This document shows, in pieces, positions 18,085 through 27,498 of a DNA stretch of 64,000 nt. The position numbers were made by a program, and so were the translations under genes. Source of the DNA: Desulfopila inferna (GTDB lineage: Bacteria > Desulfobacterota > Desulfobulbia > Desulfobulbales > Desulfocapsaceae); contig NZ_JAFFQE010000001.1 of assembly GCF_016919005.1 (NCBI RefSeq), forward strand, positions 372,001 to 436,000, read 5' to 3'. Below the pieces are notes generated by a model. That model was given only the letters and a program-made list of their open reading frames with translations, searched no databases and was not told where the DNA came from. Every line of letters begins with the position of its first letter. The first letter of the stretch is position 1.

Positions 18085-20148
18085 TTATTCTTGAGATGAG
18101 GCGGCAATAATCTTTTCCGCGATCATTCCCGGAACCTCTTCGTAATGGGAAAATTTAATCGAGAAGGATCCAAGACCTCCGGTCATGGAAGTAAGATCGG
18201 TGGCATATGTTTGAATTTCCGCCATGGGCACCTGGGCATTGATGATTTCATATTTCCCATCGGAATCCATACCCATAACCTTGCCGCGGCGGGAATTAAG
18301 ATCTCCCATAACATCGCCGACATTATCCTTACCTACTTTTATGGTGATGTCCATGATAGGTTCAAGCAGGACCAGTCCAGCCTCCTGAGCACCTTTTTTG
18401 AATGCCAGAGACCCGGCAATCTTGAAGGCCATTTCAGACGAATCGACATTATGAAAGCTACCATCCACCAGCGATGCTTTTATATCGACGACAGGGTACC
18501 CGGCCAGAACCCCTTTTTCCATGGCCTCCTGGATGCCTTTTTCCACTGCGGGACGATATTGCTGTGGAATCACGCCACCCACTATTTTGTCCTCAAAAAC
18601 CAGACCACTTCCCGATTCGACCGGCTCAATCTCAATCCAGCAGTCTCCATACTGTCCCCTGCCGCCGCTTTGTTTTTTATGCTTACCCTGGACTCGGGCT
18701 TTGCCCTTTATTGTTTCCTTATATGGCACCTTTGGCCTGGACAGCTCCATCTCAACGCCATATTTTCTTTTGATTTTCGAGGCGAGAATCTCCAGGTGTA
18801 TAGGACCGACTCCGGAGATCAGCACTTCTCCGGTGTTCTGTTCCCGGGAAAGTTTCAGAGTAAGATCCTCATCCAGCATTTTGGTAATAGAAGAAAACAG
18901 CTTTTCCTCATCACCTTGTTTGGCACTGACTGCAAAAGAGATTACCGGTTTCAATGGTTCCAGTTCCGGAAAAACAATGAGCGCTGAAGGATCACATAAA
19001 CTGTCACCAGTTACCGTCTCCTTAAGTTTAGCTACTGCTATGATGCTTCCGGGGCCTACGCTGTCGACAGGCTTTTGATCTTTGCCTTCAAGCAGATAAA
19101 GCTGCCCGAACCTCTCCGAGGTCTTTTTACTTGAATTATAGAAGGTATCACCGGAGAGCACGCCGGAATACACCCTGAATATTGTCAATCGTCCTGCATA
19201 TGGGTCAGCCATGGTCTTAAACACAATGGCTGAAAATTTTTCATCCAGTGAGGGCTCTCTTGAAACAATCTCCTCGTTCTCCGGATTGATTCCTTCAGCG
19301 GCAGGTCTGTCCGCCGGGGAGGGCATAAGCTCAATAATAGCATTGAGGAAGAGCTCTGTTCCCTTATTCAAAGTAGCGGCGCTGACGGTTACGGGAGCAA
19401 TTTCGGACGTGGCGATTGCTTTTCTCAAACCTGCCAGCAGTTCTTCTTTGGTGAGTTCGCCTTCTTCGAGAAATTTCTCTATCAGCTCATCATCAGTTTC
19501 AGCTACACTTTCCATCAGGCTTTCCCGGTACATTTCGACGTCATCCAACATCTCCGCCGGAATATCGGTTTCAGTGACCTTGCCGCTGCCACCCTCATTA
19601 AAGAGATATGCCTTTTGCCTGATGATATCCACGATTCCCCTGAAGTTGTCTTCGGCTCCTATGGGAAGATGAATCACAACAGGATTAACAGGTAGTTGGG
19701 CCTTGATTTCGTCGATAGCTTTCTCGAAATTAGCTCTTTCACGATCCATCTTGGTAATATTGAGCAGACATGGCAGTTTTCTCTCTGCAATAAAATCTGC
19801 GAATTTTATTGTCTGCCCCTTGACGCCGAGAACTGCACCTATGGTAAAAACAGCGCTATCACAAACCTTGGTGGCAAACAGTGTTTCGTTAAGAAAATTG
19901 TCATCGCCAGGAGTATCAATCAGGAAAACCTGATGCTTTTTCCAGATGTAATTGTGAAAAGAATTGTTGATGGAGATATTTCGATTTATCTCTTCCTCCT
20001 CATAATCCATTGCCGAGGTACCGCTGTCGACCTGTCCCAGTCGGTTGATTTTTCCTGCAGTATATAGCATGGCTTCTGCCAGTGATGTTTTACCGCAGTT
20101 CCCATGTCCCACGATTGCTATATTCCTGACCATATTTATATCCTGCAT
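18085..20148 (-). CDS. EF-G paralogue (translational GTPase, EF-G2-like)
   Basis: The 687-residue protein has the full EF-G domain series. G1 is GHGNCGKT at 14-21, G3 is DTPGDDNF at 78-85 and G4 is TKMD at 132-135; domains II to V follow through GGLGSFSIKFSHYEEVP. In canonical EF-G, G1 is GHIDAGKT and G3 is DTPGHVDF; here the catalytic His of G3 is Asp82. It therefore belongs to the EF-G-like paralogue group, not the main FusA. Such paralogues may act in ribosome recycling or have no translocase role. GAGGAGATTTAC precedes the ATG. Confidence 0.9.
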   Translation of the reverse strand: MQDINMVRNIAIVGHGNCGKTSLAEAMLYTAGKINRLGQVDSGTSAMDYEEEEINRNISINNSFHNYIWKKHQVFLIDTPGDDNFLNETLFATKVCDSAVFTIGAVLGVKGQTIKFADFIAERKLPCLLNITKMDRERANFEKAIDEIKAQLPVNPVVIHLPIGAEDNFRGIVDIIRQKAYLFNEGGSGKVTETDIPAEMLDDVEMYRESLMESVAETDDELIEKFLEEGELTKEELLAGLRKAIATSEIAPVTVSAATLNKGTELFLNAIIELMPSPADRPAAEGINPENEEIVSREPSLDEKFSAIVFKTMADPYAGRLTIFRVYSGVLSGDTFYNSSKKTSERFGQLYLLEGKDQKPVDSVGPGSIIAVAKLKETVTGDSLCDPSALIVFPELEPLKPVISFAVSAKQGDEEKLFSSITKMLDEDLTLKLSREQNTGEVLISGVGPIHLEILASKIKRKYGVEMELSRPKVPYKETIKGKARVQGKHKKQSGGRGQYGDCWIEIEPVESGSGLVFEDKIVGGVIPQQYRPAVEKGIQEAMEKGVLAGYPVVDIKASLVDGSFHNVDSSEMAFKIAGSLAFKKGAQEAGLVLLEPIMDITIKVGKDNVGDVMGDLNSRRGKVMGMDSDGKYEIINAQVPMAEIQTYATDLTSMTGGLGSFSIKFSHYEEVPGMIAEKIIAASSQE

Positions 20149-20437
20149 GTAAATCTCCTCTAAAATAGACAGCTCTGCAATATTATTACAAGATTTGTTC
20201 AGTATTTAACAGAATGTTAACCTCTTATAAGAAATCCAACTAAACATATATTCAGTTTCAGCGAGCAAAGTCAAGCTTGTTTGAAAATATGCCATCATTT
20301 AAATACGTTTTCTCCGGGATGGCTGAACTTTTATTATTTCATGGATGATTTTATGGAATTCTTTACCAAGAATATGTATGTTTGGAGCCCCAGCCATAAT
20401 CATTGTGCAGAAAAAGATAAACAAACCCGTGAAACGT
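20149..20437. other. Divergent intergenic region between the EF-G paralogue and murJ
   Basis: About 290 bp, AT-rich. The reading frame of murJ is open from 20345, but the first 31 residues encoded there do not resemble MurJ, so the region is treated as noncoding. No distinct RNA structure was identified. Confidence 0.4.
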
Positions 20438-22024
20438 ATGTCTAAGGACAATACTACCATTGCCAAATCAGCCGGAACTGTCGGTTTTGCCGTCATGCTT
20501 AGCCGGATTCTAGGCCTTATCCGGGAGCAGGTCTTTGCCGGATTCTTTGGTGCGGGAACCGCAAACGATGCTTTTGTGGTGGCCTTCCGGGTTCCAAACC
20601 TGTTGCGGGACCTTTTCGGGGAAGGAGCTTTGTCCGCTGCCTTCGTTACCGTTTTCTCCGACTATGACCAGAATAAGACCAGAAAACAGACGTGGCAGCT
20701 TGCCTCCATCGTCCTGATTTTTTTTGGATGCGCACTCAGTATCATAACCCTTGCTGCGATATTGTATTCCGATGTAATTGTCGGTTTGCTCGCCCCCGAC
20801 TTCGGTCTTATTGCCGGTAAAGAGGAATTGACCATACTACTCACCAGAATAATGATGCCATTTCTGGTTCTCATTTCTCTTTCTGCTGTTGTAATGGGCA
20901 TCCTCAATACAAAAAATAAATTCTTTATCCCTGCACTTGCTTCAAGCTTTTTCAATCTGGGCTCAATACTCGGAGGTGTCAGCCTGGCTGTAATCCTGCC
21001 GAAATGGGGGGTTCCCGCAATTGTCGGCATGGCGATAGGAACCCTCATCGGCGGCCTGCTGCAGCTCGCCGTCCAGATTCCTGCTCTAATGAAATGCGGC
21101 TTTCGTTTTTACCCTCATCTGAATTTTCGTGATCCCGGGCTCATCAGAATTCTGAAGTTGATGATACCGGCTGTCATCGGCCTTTCCGCAACCCAGATAA
21201 ATATATTTATAAATACCAATTTCGCCGCATCCTGCCCGGAAGGCTCAGTTTCATGGCTCCAGTATGCCTTCAGACTTGTGCAGTTGCCTATCGGGATATT
21301 CGGGGTGGCTATAGGAATTGCCGCAATGCCGCTTCTTGCCAGATATTCAGCCAACAAAAACCTCGACGGCCTCAGAGAAACTTTTGTATCATCACAGATA
21401 ATGGTGCTGTGCCTGACCATTCCGGCTGCTGCAGGTCTCTTTTTTCTGTCCGAGCCTGTCATCAGACTGGTATTTGAACGTGGCGCGTTTACAGCATATG
21501 ACACCATTGCAACGGCTCAGGCTCTTTCCCTCTACTCCATAGGCTTATTTGCCTATTCTTCCAACAAAGTGCTTGTTCCTGTTTTTTACGCCCTGGGAAA
21601 AACACGTTATCCCGTCATCGCAAGTTTTATCACCATCTGCACAAACATTCTCTTTATCACACTGACTATTGAATATTTTCAGCATAGAGCCATCGCCCTG
21701 TCAGTTTCCATTACCATGTTTATCAACTTTATTTTTCTCGGCGCGATATTGTACCGGGAATTACAGGGTTACTCCATCAGGTATGTCGGTTTTGCGATAC
21801 TGAAAATACTCTTTGCAACCTCTATTATGTCCCTTTTTGTAGTGCTTTTACGGGATCTGGCATCTTCTCCTCTTTCAGGAAATCTGTGGCAGAACTCTGT
21901 CTCTCTGTTTGCCATCATTTCCGTAGCGGTGGTGCTCTATTCCAGTCTTATCTGCCTTCTCAAAGTAGATGAGTTTACTCAGGTAGTAACCAAAGTGAGG
22001 GCAAGATTCATCAAGCATCATTAA
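20438..22024 (+). CDS. murJ: MurJ (MviN) lipid II flippase
   Basis: From ATG 20438 the protein is 528 residues, normal for MurJ. It starts MSKDNTTIAKSAGTVGFAVMLSRILGLIREQVFAG and contains FRVPNLLRDLFGEGALSAAFVTVF, LFVFERG-like (LVFERGAFTAYDT) and about 14 hydrophobic segments. MurJ moves lipid II across the inner membrane for peptidoglycan synthesis. An in-frame ATG at 20345 would add 31 residues of no family resemblance. Only a weak GTGAAACG precedes the chosen ATG. The phasin-like gene faces it 11 bp after the stop. Confidence 0.95.
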   Translation: MSKDNTTIAKSAGTVGFAVMLSRILGLIREQVFAGFFGAGTANDAFVVAFRVPNLLRDLFGEGALSAAFVTVFSDYDQNKTRKQTWQLASIVLIFFGCALSIITLAAILYSDVIVGLLAPDFGLIAGKEELTILLTRIMMPFLVLISLSAVVMGILNTKNKFFIPALASSFFNLGSILGGVSLAVILPKWGVPAIVGMAIGTLIGGLLQLAVQIPALMKCGFRFYPHLNFRDPGLIRILKLMIPAVIGLSATQINIFINTNFAASCPEGSVSWLQYAFRLVQLPIGIFGVAIGIAAMPLLARYSANKNLDGLRETFVSSQIMVLCLTIPAAAGLFFLSEPVIRLVFERGAFTAYDTIATAQALSLYSIGLFAYSSNKVLVPVFYALGKTRYPVIASFITICTNILFITLTIEYFQHRAIALSVSITMFINFIFLGAILYRELQGYSIRYVGFAILKILFATSIMSLFVVLLRDLASSPLSGNLWQNSVSLFAIISVAVVLYSSLICLLKVDEFTQVVTKVRARFIKHH

Positions 22025-22034
22025 ACGATTGGAT

Positions 22035-22382
22035 TTATGCCTGTTTTTCTTCAAGACGTGCCTGCAGCTCCAATACCATTATACGTAATTCTTCCAATTC
22101 ACTCTTTCGTACCAGATCCCTGATAATCAGCTCTTCCAACTCATTTTTACGGACCAGTTCCATACGATTTAATGCCTTTTCTACATATCGATCAACTTGT
22201 TTCTCGAGTCCGTCCATGGTCTTCTCTCCGTACTCGAACATTTCCGCGACAAATTTTCTGCCTTCCTCTTCCGACATGTTGCCCTTATCGATCATCTCCT
22301 TGGAAAGTTCCTCAAGCTTGTCTTTTGAAATTGCAGCAATTCCAATTCCGGTCAGTAGTGTTTTTTTGAGTAAGTCTTTCAT
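22035..22382 (-). CDS. Phasin-like small coiled-coil protein
   Basis: The 115-residue, highly charged helical protein begins MKDLLKKTLLTGIGIAAISKDKLEELSKEMIDKGNMSEEEGRKFV, a pattern seen in small phasin/PhaF-type proteins. The C-terminal half repeats a unit (LVRKNELEELIIR, then LVRKSELEELRIM) predicted to form a coiled coil. Phasins coat polyhydroxyalkanoate granules, but no polymer synthase is visible here, so a granule role is not supported by context. AGAGGAAAATGCA precedes the ATG. The repeated unit may reflect a recent internal duplication. Confidence 0.7.
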   Translation of the reverse strand: MKDLLKKTLLTGIGIAAISKDKLEELSKEMIDKGNMSEEEGRKFVAEMFEYGEKTMDGLEKQVDRYVEKALNRMELVRKNELEELIIRDLVRKSELEELRIMVLELQARLEEKQA

Positions 22383-22457
22383 TGCATTTTCCTCTTTTCT
22401 GAATAGTTGGCGGAGCGTTTTTTCTCATAGGCTGTGCTTCTCTTTAACACCTTTTAC

Positions 22458-23447
22458 TTACAGATTTTTCAGCGGTTCATGCGCTTCAAAGAATCTTTCA
22501 GCCTGTTCAATAGCCTGCTCCATGGAAGTACTTTTTTGAACCGAACATGCCAGCTGATGTCCATACAGATATGATTCGGCAAAATAATGGGTGAACTGTT
22601 TTAACCTCCCCAGGCGCCGTTCTCTGGAAAATCTAAGCTTTAAAAGTGTTGAAAATCTCCGGTATATGTCTCGCAGAACAACTGGATCGCACTGACCATC
22701 AGAGAGTAAAGCACTGATTTCTGCAAATATCCATGGTCTGACTGCAGCACCTCTACCTATCATCAAACCATCCGCTCCTGAAATATTCAAACAGTTTTCA
22801 GCATCTTCCACAGTAAAAATCCCGCCGTTGGCAAAAATAGGAATGCCAATGCAGTTTTTGGCTTTTGCAATCCACTGCCAACGCGGTTTTCTACAGAATT
22901 TTTCGCGGTTCAGTCTGGCATGTATACTTATACAGTCGGCGCCCTCGCCTTCAATGATCTTGCAAAGCTCGAGGTACTTTCTTTCATCAAGTGTTTCGCC
23001 AAGACGGATCTTTACGGACAGAGGAAGATCCGTTGAACTTCTGAAAGCTGCAATAATCTTTCTGACCGCAACCTGGTCTTTCGTAAGCGCGCATCCTGCT
23101 CCTCTTTTGCGCAGCCTGGGAGCGGGACACCCGAGATTAATATCGATCCCCTGAGCACCTAGGCGGTGCAGTTTTTCAACGGCAGGGATAACCAGCGACT
23201 GGTCATGCAGAAAGAGCTGATAGAAGAGAGGATATTCAGCTGCCGATCTGATAAGGCTCGGGGAAACGCTTTCGTTATCCTGGGGTAGTCTTTTGGCGGA
23301 AAGCATTTCCGTAAAAAAAAGTCCAACTCCACCAAGCTCGGAAAGAAGACTTCGCAAAGCGGAATGAGACAATCCCACCATCGGGGCAAGAGCAAGAGGC
23401 GGATCGATCTTTAAATTTCTCAGTATTATCGGAGGAAGTGGGCTCAC
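22458..23447 (-). CDS. tRNA-dihydrouridine synthase (Dus family)
   Basis: The 329-residue protein opens LALAPMVGLSHSALRSLLSELGG. It contains DINLGCPAPRLRKRGAGCAL with the active-site Cys, LPLSVKIRLGE, ISIHARLNREKF and PIFANGGIFTVEDAENCL with GADGLMIGRGA. These are the FMN-barrel and catalytic motifs of Dus enzymes, which reduce uridines in the tRNA D-loop with NADPH. The start appears to be GTG at 23447. DusB is the usual single copy in this group, but subfamily cannot be fixed by eye. The upstream 240 bp is repeat-like. Confidence 0.92.
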   Translation of the reverse strand: MSPLPPIILRNLKIDPPLALAPMVGLSHSALRSLLSELGGVGLFFTEMLSAKRLPQDNESVSPSLIRSAAEYPLFYQLFLHDQSLVIPAVEKLHRLGAQGIDINLGCPAPRLRKRGAGCALTKDQVAVRKIIAAFRSSTDLPLSVKIRLGETLDERKYLELCKIIEGEGADCISIHARLNREKFCRKPRWQWIAKAKNCIGIPIFANGGIFTVEDAENCLNISGADGLMIGRGAAVRPWIFAEISALLSDGQCDPVVLRDIYRRFSTLLKLRFSRERRLGRLKQFTHYFAESYLYGHQLACSVQKSTSMEQAIEQAERFFEAHEPLKNL

Positions 23448-23687
23448 GCTGTAAGTCTGTTCATTAAAGATAAGATGGACTCTGCGCTAAGTGCAGACTT
23501 CGAAAAAGCTCGAAGTAACAAGTTAGTATCTGGAGCGGCGATGTAACAGCATATGCGATACGACGAAAGGGCCACTTCAGATCCACAACGACGCAGATCG
23601 AGCCTTGCGGATCCATCAGTAAAGTTAGTCTCGTAAAAGGTTGCCACGATGTGATGGCTGGATTAACGTCATCATTAAAGGAAACCT
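23448..23687. repeat. Repeat-like intergenic segment upstream of dus
   Basis: On the minus strand it contains AAGGCTCGATCTGCGTCGTTG and a hairpin CTTCGA/TCGAAG followed by GTCTGC. A related order of blocks (CTCGATCTACGTTG, then CTCGAAGTCGGAGTTTGTGCC-like sequence) occurs at 62978-63060. A 67-codon minus-strand reading frame (23444-23647) spans it but has arginine- and cysteine-rich content unlike the neighbours and overlaps the dus start. I regard it as repeat sequence, not a gene. Confidence 0.45.
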
Positions 23688-26024
23688 CTAATTTGCCGGA
23701 TTGAGTACATCCGTAAGCTGATACTGTTCAAGTTCAGTATAGAATTTCACATGAACGGAAAATTCCTGGGCTCTCTCCTGCCGGCAATAAACCCCGACAA
23801 CCAAACCAAAGCAGGCGATGGTTTCTTTCCCGGTGGAATTGAACTTAGATATAATTTGTCTGCCAAGCATTAAATGCGCATTTTCCCTGTTGGATATCCG
23901 TATTGAAAAAGAGAAACCACCTCGGGAAATATCCATCATTTCACCTTGAAAAGCGCGTCTTCCACCACTGTTTCCGTAAGGATCAAGTAATATGTTTTTT
24001 ACTGGAATTCTGGATATATATCTCGCACAATCCCTTCTATCACTGCCTGATATTCTGACCAGCTCAGGGACGGAGTTCCTTGCCCGGCAAAACTCGAAAA
24101 GCTTTTTTTCAAGATGGTCAGCAACCTCTGCGGCTGACATAAAAATATCCCTTCGCAGTACCTGCATTCGGCTATACTTCAGGGCTTTTATATTCACTGT
24201 CCAAACAGAAGCTGAAAAAAAGGGATCAAGGCCGATAACGTCGCCGGGCTTCAAACGTTTTAAAAATGTTTCATCGCGCCCACTCCTGCAACTCAGCTGC
24301 ACGGAACCCTCATTGAGAAAATAAAGACATGGGTCTATTTCTCCGGCAGATACGATTTTTTCATCTTTGTGGTAATCTTCATTTCGCCAGGAACTCAGAA
24401 GGTGATCTGATTCACAGTCTGATAGGCTTCTCAGCAGTTCTTCCCACAGCTCTAGCTGAAGTCCCGACACTGGCAGGTTCTTCTCCTCCTCTATGATTTC
24501 TGCTGCCCGAATAACATCCGGCAGCGCATCTGGGTTGATGTCAAGCAATTTGTCCCGAAGCATTTCGGCTGCCTGAAAATCTTTTTTACGTGAAAGATCG
24601 ACGATTTTTTTATACACCAGTGAGCTTGCTTCTTCGACCTTTCCTGCCCGCAGCATAATTTCAAGTTTTTCCAGAAAACCATCAATTCTCTCTGATTCTC
24701 GTGCTTTTCCATGAAGTTCAAGGCCATAGCTCAGCACTTCAGACTCAGCCTGCTCTTTTTTTCGGTGGCGTATGCATGGTTCCAGGTAATTTATTGTCTC
24801 CTTGAGGGTACGATAGAGTTTCGGGGAGTGGTCAGACTCGCCGGACAGTTGCCTGAGCAGCTGTATAACTTTATCATAGGGATATGATCTTAGTGTTATG
24901 CAGGCCGCGTAGAGTAATTCTTGCCGCATTGCAACCGACAATGCAGACCGCGTATTGATCAGGTCGATCAGGCCGTCGGCCGTTTCCTCACTTCCATATA
25001 CACTCAACTGCATTATCAGCTTAAGTTTCACCTCATCCGCAACCACAGGCAAAGCCTGGCTTAGACGCTTTTCAATTGTCTTGCCCCCAAGTCTGGCAAT
25101 ACAACTTACAACCTGTTGCTGAATGCGGATATCCGGATGAGCGAGATAGCCTTCGATCATCCGGTAGTAGTCAGGATTGCCCATTTCACCAATTAGCACG
25201 ATAAGGTTTTTTACTGAATACCAGGAAAGATCCATTTCTATGAAGGCGTTCAGCGGCCGGACTAAATTTTCCCCAAAACCTGCTATCAAGCCAATCAGAA
25301 GAAAGTGTTCTCTTTCACTATTGCTGAAAACAAGCCGGTTGAGAAGATAAACCATGGCATTGTCACCGAGGCAATGCAGATGGCGAGCTGCAGATATTTT
25401 TTGGAGCTCATTTCCATAGCTGTACATCCGGAGGATACTCTCGAGGATATCTTTTGCGGCAATGTCGGAAAAAATGAGAAAAACAGGAACTGATCCACCA
25501 CTGCTGTCAGTGTAGCTGGTGTTTCGCAGTTCCCATAGGAGGGAAATAATATTGTCAAAATCCTGCCACAGATTGCTGTGAGCAAAAATCCAGCAGGATT
25601 TTACGAAAAACTCGGCCATATCTGCAGTGATCCGGCACTCGCCTTGATTTTTTTCGAGTTCGGAGACATAAAGAGAGCACAAAAACTGCATCAAACGGAT
25701 ATTGCATTCCTTTAGAGAACATTTACAGACTTCACCCAATATGGCCTGGGCAACTGCACCGTGCCTGGCATCAGACAGATTGCTGAAGAGACACTCCAGA
25801 ATTAACTCAGGCTTCTCTTTTTCTGTAGTATTTTTGTACCATTCAAAAAGATAGGGAGGCAGTTTTCCGGTGAACTCATTGTTTCGAAGAATGTCCAATC
25901 TTCCCCGTTGAAGATCCTCGAGGCCGTGCTCAAATCGGAGTAATGCCCTTTTTCTTTCGGCTTCTTCCAGGAGGCGAAAAGCTTTTTGTTTGGCATCGTC
26001 ATTGTGCAGAGTGTTTGTATGCAT
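23688..26024 (-). CDS. HEAT-repeat / cNMP-binding-like / PilZ fusion protein
   Basis: Counting from ATG 26024, the protein has 778 residues. About 1-420 are alpha-helical HEAT-like repeats (for example LIVLIGEMGNPDYYRMIEGYLAHPDIRIQQQVVSCIARLGG). At 546-626 lies a cyclic-nucleotide-binding fold whose phosphate cassette is degenerate (GDVIGLDPFFSASVW, no Arg). The C-terminal PilZ domain keeps both c-di-GMP motifs, R664xxxR668 and D698xS700xxG703. It therefore probably senses c-di-GMP and uses the HEAT part as a scaffold. The frame is open to a TTG at 26081 (+19 residues); neither start has a good Shine-Dalgarno. No transmembrane segment is evident. Confidence 0.8.
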   Translation of the reverse strand: MHTNTLHNDDAKQKAFRLLEEAERKRALLRFEHGLEDLQRGRLDILRNNEFTGKLPPYLFEWYKNTTEKEKPELILECLFSNLSDARHGAVAQAILGEVCKCSLKECNIRLMQFLCSLYVSELEKNQGECRITADMAEFFVKSCWIFAHSNLWQDFDNIISLLWELRNTSYTDSSGGSVPVFLIFSDIAAKDILESILRMYSYGNELQKISAARHLHCLGDNAMVYLLNRLVFSNSEREHFLLIGLIAGFGENLVRPLNAFIEMDLSWYSVKNLIVLIGEMGNPDYYRMIEGYLAHPDIRIQQQVVSCIARLGGKTIEKRLSQALPVVADEVKLKLIMQLSVYGSEETADGLIDLINTRSALSVAMRQELLYAACITLRSYPYDKVIQLLRQLSGESDHSPKLYRTLKETINYLEPCIRHRKKEQAESEVLSYGLELHGKARESERIDGFLEKLEIMLRAGKVEEASSLVYKKIVDLSRKKDFQAAEMLRDKLLDINPDALPDVIRAAEIIEEEKNLPVSGLQLELWEELLRSLSDCESDHLLSSWRNEDYHKDEKIVSAGEIDPCLYFLNEGSVQLSCRSGRDETFLKRLKPGDVIGLDPFFSASVWTVNIKALKYSRMQVLRRDIFMSAAEVADHLEKKLFEFCRARNSVPELVRISGSDRRDCARYISRIPVKNILLDPYGNSGGRRAFQGEMMDISRGGFSFSIRISNRENAHLMLGRQIISKFNSTGKETIACFGLVVGVYCRQERAQEFSVHVKFYTELEQYQLTDVLNPAN

Positions 26025-26182
26025 CAGCGCCAGGAAGATTGATTGTATTTGAGAACTGAATAGTCCCTTTTTTTGAAACAATTCTGATCGTTTTCGCTTT
26101 TAACTATATATCTGATAAGCAAGTTTTGACAAACGTTTTTCTCATGGAGAGTTAAATCCTTGCGATTCATGCTGCCGCAGAT

Positions 26183-26217
26183 AAAAAAAGGGCCCTGACA
26201 CATCAGATGTCAGGGCC
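26183..26217 (-). terminator. Terminator after the small lipoprotein gene
   Basis: A 10-bp stem GGCCCTGACA (26191-26200)/TGTCAGGGCC (26208-26217) with a 7-nt loop. Read on the minus strand it is followed by a run of T (A-tract at 26183-26189). It lies about 100 bp after the lipoprotein stop at 26318. Confidence 0.88.
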
Positions 26218-26317
26218 TTGGAAAAGAAAATTCGATATACTCCGAATGCTGGAAATAGTTACTTATACCGATTTCTTAGTCTGTATCTTTCCAGGAAATG
26301 CTCATTTCAACAATCGC

Positions 26318-26806
26318 CTAATCGACAGGCTCTCCAAATGGATTGAGTCCCTTGGCTGCAGCGACATCTACCGTAACGTAAAGGGCCACATTCGTACTGC
26401 CAAGAAATCCGCCGAATCCTTCAGAGAGTGTCACCATGCAGGTTTTATTAGGCTTGATGAATGCCAGCATAGTGCTTTCATAAGAAGCCTCTCCAACGAG
26501 TTTCCATTTATTGTTTGCCATGGAACCTTTAATGAAGTCTTTTAGTGAATTGAGCTCAAGTCTTCCGCTATAGTGATATATGCCTCCGGTAAATGAATCT
26601 GTGGTTATTGCCATGCTTTTGGAGCTGTCCCACTTAAGATCTGTGGGTAGAACAATATCCGAGTGACTGGCAATATTGTTGGTAACAGGAGGTGCATCGA
26701 CATCCATTGAAGTTTCAGGTGTTGTAGAAGCACAGCCGTTTACCAGCACTGCTGTGATGAAAAAGAAAAAACAGACATAACACTTGCGAGATACTGTGCG
26801 ACTCAT
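26318..26806 (-). CDS. Small lipoprotein of unknown function
   Basis: The 162-residue product starts at ATG 26806 after an excellent GGAGGATAAAT. The signal peptide MSRTVSRKCYVCFFFFITAVLVNGC ends in lipobox VNGC, so the mature protein is lipid-anchored. The body (VLPTDLKWDSSKSMAI, FTGGIYHYSGRLELNSLKDFIKGSMANNKWKLVGEA, MLAFIKPNKTCMVTL) looks like a compact alpha/beta domain seen in delta-proteobacterial lipoproteins. I cannot name the family. It has its own terminator and is probably monocistronic. The frame extends upstream, but the Shine-Dalgarno and lipobox decide the start. Confidence 0.8.
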   Translation of the reverse strand: MSRTVSRKCYVCFFFFITAVLVNGCASTTPETSMDVDAPPVTNNIASHSDIVLPTDLKWDSSKSMAITTDSFTGGIYHYSGRLELNSLKDFIKGSMANNKWKLVGEASYESTMLAFIKPNKTCMVTLSEGFGGFLGSTNVALYVTVDVAAAKGLNPFGEPVD

Positions 26807-27106
26807 ATTTATCCTCCGATATTGATATTTCAAATTAACATAATTCCTTATGTGCAGGATACCGATGCTGCAAAAATATTTGTGTATCATACTATCTTAA
26901 GATAGCATGATGTTCATCAAAAATCTGATAAAACTAAAATGTCTTCAAGGACGAATTTACCGGGCATATTGAAATGTATGGTTTCTATGCGCCGGCTTAT
27001 AAGGTAAACTATGGGACTGAAAAAAGACTCCTGCTGTCATTTGACATCCTGGCAACATTTAAGTCCAACATTCTTTCGAGATTGAAACTTTAATTGATAG
27101 TATATC
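26807..27106. other. Divergent intergenic region before the S4 protein gene
   Basis: Three hundred AT-rich bases with no recognisable gene, repeat core or RNA. Promoters for the lipoprotein (-) and S4 protein (+) are expected here but no clear consensus was identified. Confidence 0.35.
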
Positions 27107-27319
27107 ATGGAAATAATCAGAGAAACTCTTTCCTACCCTATACGGCTTGGACAATTCCTGAAACTGATAAATGCAGCTCAGGATGGTTTTGAAGCCAGAA
27201 TCCTCATTCAGGAAGGAAAAATCCGGGTGAACGGCGAGTTGGAGAAGCGCAGAGGCAGAAAGCTGCAAAAGCAGGATATGGTGGAAGTATCCGATGGAAC
27301 TACCTACCTGCTGCAATAA
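27107..27319 (+). CDS. Small S4-domain RNA-binding protein (YbcJ-like)
   Basis: The 70-residue protein is a single S4 domain: IRLGQFLKLINAAQDGFEARILIQEGKIRVNGELEKRRGRKLQKQDMVEV. The family (YbcJ/YaaA type) binds structured RNA. YbcJ of E. coli is a stand-alone S4 protein of the same length; its precise role is unknown. No convincing Shine-Dalgarno precedes the ATG. The candidate selenoprotein gene begins 180 bp downstream on the same strand, but the gap makes co-translation unlikely. Confidence 0.88.
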   Translation: MEIIRETLSYPIRLGQFLKLINAAQDGFEARILIQEGKIRVNGELEKRRGRKLQKQDMVEVSDGTTYLLQ

Positions 27320-27498
27320 TTATGCAACGCATTTTCCATTCCCAAAAATCCCTGTGCTGTAAATTCACTTCTTCCGCATGGAGCCGAAACACTGCTGGCT
27401 AAATCAATGTGTTGTCCTGTTCCGATTCATGTGGACTCGGTAGCCGGCATCTTTGCACTGCCGGATTAAACACTCAACTTCTGCAAAAAATATCATTT

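Noticed and set aside
18145-18987. 280-codon plus-strand reading frame inside the EF-G paralogue
   Set aside because: Antisense to conserved EF-G domains, Phe/His-rich product, no Shine-Dalgarno, no domain.
22399-22408. CTGAATAGTT just upstream of the phasin-like gene as a sixth repeat copy
   Set aside because: Only 10 bases match; there is no partner terminus, core or module nearby.
23444-23647. 67-codon minus-strand frame upstream of dus
   Set aside because: It overlaps the dus start, lies in repeat-like sequence shared with 62978-63060, and has no Shine-Dalgarno or domain.
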